A stretch of DNA of 64,000 bases from Cyanobium sp. Cruz CV13-4-11 (GTDB lineage Bacteria; Cyanobacteriota; Cyanobacteriia; PCC-6307; Cyanobiaceae): assembly GCF_024346055.1 (NCBI RefSeq), contig NZ_JAGQCH010000005.1, positions 1 through 64,000 of the forward strand, given 5' to 3'. This document shows, one piece after another, positions 50,534 to 57,249 of the stretch; within the stretch, counting starts at the first letter, position 1, and every line of letters begins with the position of its first letter. The position numbers were made by a program, and so were the translations under genes. A model generated the notes under the pieces. That model worked only from the letters and a program-made list of their open reading frames with translations, had not been told where the DNA came from and searched no databases.

Positions 50534-52062
50534 GACAGCAGCCCTCCGCCCTGAATCGCCGCCACCAGGGCCGGCAACTGAGCCATGGCGGTGGTGGCCT
50601 GTTCGCTCAGCTTGCCCAGCCCCCAGGGCAGCACCCCCAGGCCCACCACACCGCTGGCCAGGGCCAGGGCAGGCAGGGTTTCGCGCAGGGCGACCGCCGG
50701 CAGGCGCACCTCGAGGCGGGAATCGGCCACAGGATCGCCGCTGGGTGGGGTCACCGCCAGGCGGCCGAAGAAGGCCCGGTTCACCAGCAGCAGGAAGTAC
50801 ACCGCCGTGAGCCCGGAGCCCACCATGCACAGCAGGGTGGCCAGCGGGAAGGCGGCGAGGCTGCCGCGGAACACCAGGAATTCGGAGATGAAGCCCGCCA
50901 TGCCAGGCATGCCGGCGCTGGCCATTACCCCCAGGATCATCAGGGTGCCGGTGAAGGGCAGGCCCCGCTCGGGGTTGAGCAGGCCGCGCAGCACCTCCAG
51001 GTCCCGGGTGCGGGTCTTGCGGTAGACCACGCCCACCAGCAGGAACAGCAGGGCAGAGATCAGCCCGTGGCTGACCATCTGGAAGACGGCCCCCAGCAGA
51101 CTCACAGGGGTGGCGGCGGCGGCGGCCAGCAGGATGTAGCCCATGTGGCCCACGGAGCTGTAGGCCACCATCCGTTTCATGTCCCGCTGGGCGATGGCCG
51201 CCAGCGAGCCGTACAGCACCGACACCGCCGCCCAGCCCGCCAGCCAGGGCGCGAGCAAGGCCCAGGCCTCAGGGAACAGGCCCAGGCAGAAGCGCAGCAG
51301 CCCGTAGGTGCCCAGTTTCAGCAGCACACCCGCCAGCAGCACCGACACCGGCGTGGAGGCCTCGGTGTGGGCATCGGGGAGCCAGGTGTGGAAGGGCACC
51401 AGGGGGATCTTGATGGCAAAACCGATCAACAGCGCCCCGAGCAGCACCAGCTGGGTGCCCATGCCCAGCTGGGCGGTGGTCACCGGGTTGATGCCGAAAT
51501 CGGCTTGGCCGGTGACCAGGGCCAGGCCCAGGAAGGCCCCCAGGATCAGCACGCCGGAGATGGCGGTGAAGATCAGGAACTTGGTGGCCGCATAGCCCCG
51601 GTTGGCGCCGCCCCAGATCGAGATCAGCAGCCAGAGGGGAATCAGCTCCAGCTCATAGAAGAGGAAGAACAGCAGCAGGTTCTCGGAGAGGAAGGCCCCG
51701 TTCACCGCGCCGCTGATCCCGAGCAGCAGGGCGAAGTAGAGCCGGGGACGCTGGCTGAGGTCGCGGGTGCAGATCGCCGACACCAGGGTGAGGGCGGCGT
51801 TGACCAACACCAGCGGCATGGCCAGGCCATCGACCCCCAGGCGGTAATCGAGGCCGATGCTGTCGACCCAGGCGAAGGACTCCTGCAGCTGCAGGCCCGG
51901 ATCGCTGACATCGAAGACCAGCAGCACCCGCAGGCTCCAGAGCAGTTGCAGGACCAGCAGGCCAAGGGCGGCGCGGCGGATGCGCTCGGTGGCCAGCTCG
52001 CCGGGCCAGCAGAGCAGGCCGAGGGCGCCGGCGAAGGGAATCAGCAGCAGGGCGCTCAGCAT
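50530..52062 (-). CDS. ndhD4: NDH-1 subunit NdhD4 (CO2-uptake type)
   Basis: NdhD4 (510 residues) is a proton-channel subunit of the NDH-1MS' CO2-uptake complex. It has about 14 hydrophobic helices. Conserved antiporter-like residues: FYELELIPLWLLISIWGG (TM5 Glu), LGALLIGFAIKIPLVPFHTWLPDAHTEA (TM7 Lys and the HTWLPDAH loop), and QRDMKRMVAYSSVGHMGYI (Lys of TM8). The assignment as D4, rather than D1-3, rests on neighbours ndhF4 and chpX. Starts 9 bases after ndhF4. All key Lys and Glu residues are present. Confidence 0.9.
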   Translation of the reverse strand: MLSALLLIPFAGALGLLCWPGELATERIRRAALGLLVLQLLWSLRVLLVFDVSDPGLQLQESFAWVDSIGLDYRLGVDGLAMPLVLVNAALTLVSAICTRDLSQRPRLYFALLLGISGAVNGAFLSENLLLFFLFYELELIPLWLLISIWGGANRGYAATKFLIFTAISGVLILGAFLGLALVTGQADFGINPVTTAQLGMGTQLVLLGALLIGFAIKIPLVPFHTWLPDAHTEASTPVSVLLAGVLLKLGTYGLLRFCLGLFPEAWALLAPWLAGWAAVSVLYGSLAAIAQRDMKRMVAYSSVGHMGYILLAAAAATPVSLLGAVFQMVSHGLISALLFLLVGVVYRKTRTRDLEVLRGLLNPERGLPFTGTLMILGVMASAGMPGMAGFISEFLVFRGSLAAFPLATLLCMVGSGLTAVYFLLLVNRAFFGRLAVTPPSGDPVADSRLEVRLPAVALRETLPALALASGVVGLGVLPWGLGKLSEQATTAMAQLPALVAAIQGGGLLS

Positions 52063-52071
52063 GGTTCCGCC

Positions 52072-53916
52072 TCAGCCCCCCAGCCAGGAGAGGCTGCCGA
52101 TCAGCACCACGATCGCGGCCACCACGGTGAAGACGTAGGTCTGGAGACGGCCGCTCACCCCCAGTTTCAGGCTTTCGGCCGAGGCCATCGAGACGTCGGC
52201 GATGCGGTTGACCAGCCCGTTCACCACCAGTTGGTCGAAGCCATTGGTGATTCGGGCCAGGCCGGCCACGAAGGCCACGATCGTGGCCCGGTAGATGCGG
52301 TCGGTATAGAAGTCGAAGGCGAGCAGGTCCTGCAGGACACGCAGGGGCTGGCGCACGGAGCGGGACCAGAAGGTGTCCAGGGGGATCAGGCTGCCGGCCA
52401 GCAGGCCGGCCAGGCCGCTGCCCACCAGCGCCAGGGCCGTGCCGCCCGAGAAGGCACCGATGCCGGGGACGCGGTCGATGCGCGCCATCACCAGCGGGGT
52501 CACCAGCACCAGCACCGCGACGGTCACCATCGGCAGGGCCATCAGCCAGTTCACCTCCGGTGTCCGGCGGGTCTTGGGGTGGGGGCACCCCATGAACACC
52601 TGACGGTAGACCCTGGTGAAGTTGAGGGCCGTCAGGCCGTTGGTGAGCAGCACGACGGCGGCGAAGAAGGGGGCCCTGGAGCTCAGCCCCTCCACCATCA
52701 GGCCGAAGCTCCAGAAGCAGCCCAGGGGCAGCAGGCCGGTGAGGCCGGCCGCCCCCACCAGGAATCCGCTGGTGGTGGCGGGCATGCGGGAGCCCAGGCC
52801 GCCCAGTTCGGTGAGGTCCTGGCAGTTGGTGGTGGCGATGACGCTGCCCACGCTCATGAACAGCACGGCCTTGGCCACCGCATGGGAGAAGAGCAGCAAC
52901 AGGGCAATGAAGGGCTGCTGCAGGGCGATGGCCACGAACACCAGCCCCAGGTAGGAGGTGGTGGAGTAAGAGCAGGCCCGCTTCAGGTCGACCTGGGAGA
53001 TCGCCACCAGGGCACCGCCCAGCGCACTAATGGTGCCCACCGCCAGCAGCACATCGATCGCCACCGGCGAGATCAACAGCAGCGGCATCACCTTCAGCAG
53101 CACCACCGCACCACAGGTGACCACCACGGAGTTGCGCAGGATCGACGCCGGGTTGGGCCCCTCCATGGCCTCATCCAGCCAGAGGTGCATCGGGAACTGG
53201 GCGCATTTCCCCATCGGTCCGGCGATCAGCCCCAGGCTCAGCAGGGTGGCCCCCAGGGCCGGCAGGGTCTGGTGGGCCGACCAGGCGTAGAGGTCGTTGA
53301 ACTCCAGCGATCCGGCCAAGGCCGACAGGGTGACCACGCCCATCAGCAGGAGCACGTCCCCCACCCGCTTGGTGAGGAAGGCATCACGGGCGGCGGTGAC
53401 CACCAGGGGCTGGGCGTACCAGAAGCCCACCAGCAGATAGGTGGAGAGGGTGAGCATCTCCAGCAAGAAATAACTCATGAACAGGTTGCTGCTCAGCACC
53501 ACCCCTGCCATGGCCCCTTCGAAGAAGCCCACCAGGGCATAGAACCGCGCCAGGGACCATTCCTTGTCGAGGTAGCCGAGGGCGAACACCTGCCCCACCA
53601 GGCTCATGAACGTCACCAGCTCCAGGGCCGCCAGGTTGGTGAGGGAGAGATCGAAGCCGATGCGCAGGTCCAGGTCGGCCGCTGCGAACCAGGCGATGTC
53701 GAGGTGCTGGGGGCCGAGGGCCAGCACGTCACGCAGGACGAGGCTGCCGTGCAACACCGCCAGCAAGGTGACCAGCAGGTTGAGGTAGGCGGCCGGACGG
53801 GGACCGTTGCGTCGGATCCAGCCGGTCGCCCAGGGCAGCGAGAGCACCATGCCGCTGAATCCGTAGAGCGGAATCAGCCAGCTGAGCTGGATCGACAGGG
53901 GAAGGGTGTCCGGCAA
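52072..53916 (-). CDS. ndhF4: NDH-1 subunit NdhF4 (CO2-uptake type)
   Basis: NdhF4 (614 residues) is the largest membrane subunit of the NDH-1MS' complex. Seen: EMLTLSTYLLVGFWYAQP, GKCAQFPMHLWLDEAMEGPNPAS (family motif with Lys and His; in NuoL it is HTWLPDAMEGPTPVSA), SQVDLKRACSYSTTSYLG, FSHAVAKAVLFMSVGSVI, and the long lateral-helix region near the C terminus. The variation of the HTWLPDAM motif (MHLWLDEAMEG) is characteristic of F4-type subunits. It is followed by ndhD4 and chpX, making a minimal CO2-hydration module in the same direction as the carboxysome genes. Confidence 0.9.
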   Translation of the reverse strand: MPDTLPLSIQLSWLIPLYGFSGMVLSLPWATGWIRRNGPRPAAYLNLLVTLLAVLHGSLVLRDVLALGPQHLDIAWFAAADLDLRIGFDLSLTNLAALELVTFMSLVGQVFALGYLDKEWSLARFYALVGFFEGAMAGVVLSSNLFMSYFLLEMLTLSTYLLVGFWYAQPLVVTAARDAFLTKRVGDVLLLMGVVTLSALAGSLEFNDLYAWSAHQTLPALGATLLSLGLIAGPMGKCAQFPMHLWLDEAMEGPNPASILRNSVVVTCGAVVLLKVMPLLLISPVAIDVLLAVGTISALGGALVAISQVDLKRACSYSTTSYLGLVFVAIALQQPFIALLLLFSHAVAKAVLFMSVGSVIATTNCQDLTELGGLGSRMPATTSGFLVGAAGLTGLLPLGCFWSFGLMVEGLSSRAPFFAAVVLLTNGLTALNFTRVYRQVFMGCPHPKTRRTPEVNWLMALPMVTVAVLVLVTPLVMARIDRVPGIGAFSGGTALALVGSGLAGLLAGSLIPLDTFWSRSVRQPLRVLQDLLAFDFYTDRIYRATIVAFVAGLARITNGFDQLVVNGLVNRIADVSMASAESLKLGVSGRLQTYVFTVVAAIVVLIGSLSWLGG

Positions 53917-53927
53917 AGGGAGGGACG

Positions 53928-54401
53928 TCAGAAGGTGGCCCGTTGCAGGGAACGGGACTGGGCGTTGCCCAGGCTGTCCAGCCAGGCTGCCAGCGCTTCC
54001 CCATGCTGCTGTTCTTCGTCCCTGAGGGTTCGGAAAAAGGCCTCATTGTTGCGATCGCCGATCAGCAGACAGAAGCGCGTGGCTTCGGCGTAGTGCTGGA
54101 TCAGATCCTGTTCGAGGTCGGCATCGAGGCGCAGCAGACCCACCAGATCGGCGGCGTGGCCGACGGGCCGCAGCTGGGAGGCGGCCGGGGCCACCCCCAG
54201 CTGAAGCATGCGCTGCACCAGCCGTTCGGCATGCCGCAGTTCTTCGACCGTTTCCTGGCGAAACTGTTCAGCGGCGTCGGCCTCGCCCCAGAGCTCCACG
54301 AGGGAGGCCTGGGTCATGTACTGCTGCACGGCGGACAGCTCCAGGCTCAACGCGCGGCCCAGGTAGCCGAGGACGCGCGGATGGGCGGCGTCCATGGGCA
54401 T
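53928..54401 (-). CDS. Ferritin-like (bacterioferritin-type) four-helix protein
   Basis: The 157-residue protein has the ferritin fold with diiron ligands: SLELSAVQQYMTQASL, EETVEELRHAERLVQRM-like (QETVEELRHAERL, E and H of helix B), LEQDLIQHYAEAT and LRDEEQQHGEALAAWL (E-x-x-H of helix D). All metal-binding carboxylates and His are present. Its place between csoS1E and ndhF4 is known in other alpha-cyanobacterial carboxysome loci, where it is annotated as bacterioferritin. Whether it stores iron or protects the RuBisCO/NDH assembly from peroxide is unknown. Start overlaps the csoS1E stop by one base. Confidence 0.85.
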   Translation of the reverse strand: MPMDAAHPRVLGYLGRALSLELSAVQQYMTQASLVELWGEADAAEQFRQETVEELRHAERLVQRMLQLGVAPAASQLRPVGHAADLVGLLRLDADLEQDLIQHYAEATRFCLLIGDRNNEAFFRTLRDEEQQHGEALAAWLDSLGNAQSRSLQRATF

Positions 54402-55072
54402 CAGCCCCTGCGGCCGACGCCGGAGGCCGCCAGGGCAGGCTCCACTTCGCTGTGGGGACGGGCAATGATGTGGGCGGCCACCAGGCCGTCGCCCACCCGC
54501 TCGCAGGCATCGGCTCCGGCCCTCACGGCCGCGTTCACGGCACCGGTTTCACCGCGCACCATCACGGTGACGTAGCCGCCGCCGACGAACTCGCGGGCGA
54601 TCAGGGTGACCTCGGCGGCTTTGGTCATGGCATCCGCCGCTTCGATCGCCGGCACCAGGCCACGGGTTTCGATCAGACCGAGGGCGATGCCGTGGATGGT
54701 GGGGGCCATGGAGGGGGTACGGGGAGTGGGGGTCGTGGGGGGGGTGCCGGCGCCACCGCTGCCGCGGCGGCTGGGGCTGGAGGCGCTGGAGCGGGCGGTG
54801 GTGGCGGGAGTCCGCCGCAGCTGGCGGGCCGGTGCGGTGGCGCGGGCCGCCCGGGGGGCCTTGGTGGCCGCCGCCGGTTTGGCCACCGGTTGGGATGCCG
54901 CCGCTGGTGGCAGCGCCGGCGGGGTGCCGCCCCCGGCTGGCCCTGCGGTGCTGCCAGCCACGGGCGGTGGAGCCGCCGCCGGTGTCGCCGGTTTGGCGGC
55001 GGCCGGCGCCGGAGCGGAAGTGGCCGGCTGGGGGGTGGCGTCGGGACCGGTGCGGGGGGTGCGGCTGGCCAT
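54401..55072 (-). CDS. csoS1E: Carboxysome shell protein CsoS1E, long N-terminal extension
   Basis: From ATG 55072 the product is 223 residues. Residues 1-121 are a low-complexity Ala/Pro/Thr/Arg-rich extension (PAPAAAKPATPAAAPPP, TKAPRAARATAPARQLRR). Residues 122-223 are a BMC-H hexamer domain (GIALGLIETRGLVPAIEAA; FVGGGYVTVMVRGETGAV; HIIARPHSEVEPAL) almost identical to CsoS1A. CsoS1E with such an extension is known from alpha-cyanobacteria. The extension is likely disordered and could lie on one shell face. The longer frame from 55279 is not supported because it reads back into csoS4B. Confidence 0.9.
   Translation of the reverse strand: MASRTPRTGPDATPQPATSAPAPAAAKPATPAAAPPPVAGSTAGPAGGGTPPALPPAAASQPVAKPAAATKAPRAARATAPARQLRRTPATTARSSASSPSRRGSGGAGTPPTTPTPRTPSMAPTIHGIALGLIETRGLVPAIEAADAMTKAAEVTLIAREFVGGGYVTVMVRGETGAVNAAVRAGADACERVGDGLVAAHIIARPHSEVEPALAASGVGRRG
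54440..54691. repeat. BMC domain repeat, copy 1 (csoS1E), pairs with 61682-61933
   Basis: These 252 bases of csoS1E align without gaps to 61682-61933 in csoS1A, in the same orientation 7.2 kb apart. Most differences fall at third codon positions, and some stretches are identical for dozens of bases. The pair can serve as a substrate for gene conversion or for a deletion of the RuBisCO-shell block. Confidence 0.85.
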
Positions 55073-55151
55073 GGGACGGGCGCGGGGATGAGGAACAGGA
55101 CTGCTGATGATCGACAGGAGGCAGGCCGCCAGGGGCGGTACCCCCCGGCGC

Positions 55152-55403
55152 TTACCCGTCCGGCTCCCAGAAATCGATGATGCCGCCGATGGTGAGGTCG
55201 GTGTGCGTCTCCGGGTTGCCACAGGCGAAGCGTGCGGCCGAACCACTGGCGGTGAACACCCAGTTGCCGGGGGCGGCACCGACGGGGTCCACGGCGACGC
55301 TGAGCTTGCCCTTGGGGCTGCGCAGCACCCGCAGGTTCCAGTGTTCCAGGCCGGGGACCCGCTGGGAGCAGACCAGGGAACCGGTGACCTGCATGATCTC
55401 CAT
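55152..55403 (-). CDS. csoS4B: Carboxysome pentamer vertex protein CsoS4B
   Basis: An 83-residue EutN/CcmL-fold protein that caps shell vertices as a pentamer. Seen: MQVTGSLVCSQRVPGLEH, WNLRVLRSPKGKLSVAVDPVGAAPGNWVFTASG (core), and TDLTIGGIIDFWEPDG at the C terminus. It is one base overlapped with csoS4A (TGATG) and shares its fold. A 79-base gap to csoS1E follows. Length and motifs are standard. Confidence 0.94.
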   Translation of the reverse strand: MEIMQVTGSLVCSQRVPGLEHWNLRVLRSPKGKLSVAVDPVGAAPGNWVFTASGSAARFACGNPETHTDLTIGGIIDFWEPDG

Positions 55404-55705
55404 CAGGCGGCACCTCCCTGGGTGGCCGCGGCACCGCTTGGGGGCGGGCTGGGCTTGCCGGCGTCGGGGTCCCAGTGGTCGATGATCCCCACGATCGTGA
55501 GATCGCTGGGGTAGGACTTGCTGCCTGCAGCCTCACGGGCCGCCGAGCTGCCCACGCAGATCACCCAGTCGCCAGGGATGCAGCCCACCGCATCGACGGC
55601 CACCTTCTGGGTGCTGCCGTCCTGAACCACCTGGAGGTGCTTGTGCTCGAAATCAGGGATGCGGTTGGTCGAGACAAGGGGCTTGACCACTTTGCAGATC
55701 AACAT
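55403..55705 (-). CDS. csoS4A: Carboxysome pentamer vertex protein CsoS4A
   Basis: A 100-residue EutN/CcmL-fold vertex pentamer protein. It starts MLICKVVKPLVSTNRIPDFEHKHLQV, contains AVDAVGCIPGDWVICVGSSAAREAAGS, and has SDLTIVGIIDHWDP where the fold ends. A Pro/Gly/Ala-rich tail of about 17 residues is extra relative to CsoS4B. It begins two bases after csoS3, and its stop overlaps the csoS4B start, so the two vertex proteins are translated together. The cysteine pattern differs from CsoS4B, in agreement with two distinct pentamers. Confidence 0.94.
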   Translation of the reverse strand: MLICKVVKPLVSTNRIPDFEHKHLQVVQDGSTQKVAVDAVGCIPGDWVICVGSSAAREAAGSKSYPSDLTIVGIIDHWDPDAGKPSPPPSGAAATQGGAA

Positions 55706-55707
55706 GG

Positions 55708-57243
55708 TCAGTGCCCTCCTGCGGTGGTGAGGCTGATGGTGGAACCTACCGCCTCGGCGGGCGTGTGCCGTTCCTGGTCGCGCACGGTGAGCAGGGCATG
55801 CAGCAGGCCCTGGGCAAAAAGATCCGGGTAACGGTTCTCGATCGCTTCCTGCACCCGCTGGGCATGGCGCACCGCCCGCTCCCGGGCACCGGGCACCTTG
55901 CCGTTGTAATCGAAGCGCACCACCACCGGCACCGGCAGGCCGCGGGAGACGTTGAGGCCCTTGAAGATCTTCACTCCCACGTCCATGTCGGGGGCCCCCT
56001 CCTCAACGGTGTCCATGTAGGCGAAGTAGGTGAGGTTGCGCAGGTGGATCTCCTTGAAGCCGATCCCCACGCCGATGAAGCGCTCGGCATGGCCGGCATC
56101 GGCGTAGTGGCCGTGGTGGTACTGGCGCACGTAGTCGATCTGGGAGATGTTGTGCTCCAGGAGCCGGGCAATCAGCCGCACCATGCCGGGATCAGGGGTG
56201 CTCGCTGCCGCCGCCGTGGCCAGCTCGGCGATCCGGCGCCTGGCCTCCTCGGGGTGCAGGTGGCGCGTCGCCTCATACACCGTGGTGGCATCCAGCCAGT
56301 GATCCAGGCGGGTGCTGCCATCCATGCCCGGCACGTGAACCCGGATGGCGTCGGTGTCGGTGTCGATCCCCAGCAGCAGCAGGTCGACGGAGGCGCCGCA
56401 GCAGAAGCTGTTCTCCACGGCCTGCTGGAACTCCATCAGCCGCGCTCGGCCGCAGCTGGCGGCCAGGGCGTCATCACTGCCGTGGGCGGCGCAGCCCTCG
56501 TGGGACGGGTCACGGGAACTGAAGTGGTACAGCACCACCTTCAGGTAACGGGTGTCGTCATGGGCGGGGTTGGGAACGCCCTCCCGGTAGCGGCGATGTT
56601 CGGTCTTGACCCAGCGGTTGACCGTGTTCTCCACATCAAACAGGGCACCGGCATGGGGGCGGCGGCGCACCGAGCTGAACGGCAGCCTCAGGGCAAAGGC
56701 GATGGCATGGGCCAGGCGTCCATCGGCGCAGGGGGTGGCATCCAGCAGGTGGAAGCCACAGGAGAGCAGGAAGGCGTTGAATTCCGCCGCCGCCGGGCTG
56801 CCGGGTTGGCCCTGCAGGGGATCGTTGCGGAAAAACCCGTCGCTGGTCTGTTCGTAGGTTTCGAAGACGCACCAGGCGAACAGGCTGCGCATGTCGAGCT
56901 GGCTGACCCAGGCCTTCTCCAGGATCGGCAGGGGCAGGCTGAACCCCAGTTCGGCCTGGGCCAGGGCCTGGGCGCGCGCGACGAAGTCATCCTCGTGCTG
57001 CAGGGCCGACAGGCGCTTGAGCACGGGCACGATCCGATCGAAGGCGTCCTTGACGCCGCGGTCGTAGCCCTCGAGGGCCGCGTTGGCGGCGCTGTCCGTC
57101 AGCGGATGGAGGCCCGACGCCCCCTGACCGAGCCGGACAGCCGCCAGGCGCCGGGAGAGATCGGCGCCACCGGAAGCGTCGGTCCGGCGCCGGGGGGCGC
57201 TGGGGGCAAGGGGACGGATCGTTGGAGCCGGGCGGCGGGGCAT
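55708..57243 (-). CDS. csoS3: Carboxysomal carbonic anhydrase CsoSCA (CsoS3)
   Basis: CsoSCA (511 residues) turns bicarbonate into CO2 inside the carboxysome. Residues 1-35 are Pro/Arg-rich (likely RuBisCO- or shell-binding tail). The catalytic beta-type domain includes FCCGASVDLLLLGIDTDTDAIRVHVPG, CGRARLMEFQQAVENS, and HEGCAAHGSDDAL, where Cys and His of the zinc site lie. The C-terminal domain (HLRNLTYFAYMDTVEEGAPDMDVGVKIFKG) is the inactive duplicate typical of CsoS3. It is 6 bases after csoS2 and 2 bases before csoS4A. Length is normal. Confidence 0.94.
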   Translation of the reverse strand: MPRRPAPTIRPLAPSAPRRRTDASGGADLSRRLAAVRLGQGASGLHPLTDSAANAALEGYDRGVKDAFDRIVPVLKRLSALQHEDDFVARAQALAQAELGFSLPLPILEKAWVSQLDMRSLFAWCVFETYEQTSDGFFRNDPLQGQPGSPAAAEFNAFLLSCGFHLLDATPCADGRLAHAIAFALRLPFSSVRRRPHAGALFDVENTVNRWVKTEHRRYREGVPNPAHDDTRYLKVVLYHFSSRDPSHEGCAAHGSDDALAASCGRARLMEFQQAVENSFCCGASVDLLLLGIDTDTDAIRVHVPGMDGSTRLDHWLDATTVYEATRHLHPEEARRRIAELATAAAASTPDPGMVRLIARLLEHNISQIDYVRQYHHGHYADAGHAERFIGVGIGFKEIHLRNLTYFAYMDTVEEGAPDMDVGVKIFKGLNVSRGLPVPVVVRFDYNGKVPGARERAVRHAQRVQEAIENRYPDLFAQGLLHALLTVRDQERHTPAEAVGSTISLTTAGGH

Positions 57244-57249
57244 CAGGGA

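Noticed and set aside
51067-54093. Plus-strand open frame of 1008 codons across ndhD4-ndhF4
   Set aside because: Gln/His/Gly-rich shadow of two membrane proteins with conserved motifs on the minus strand.
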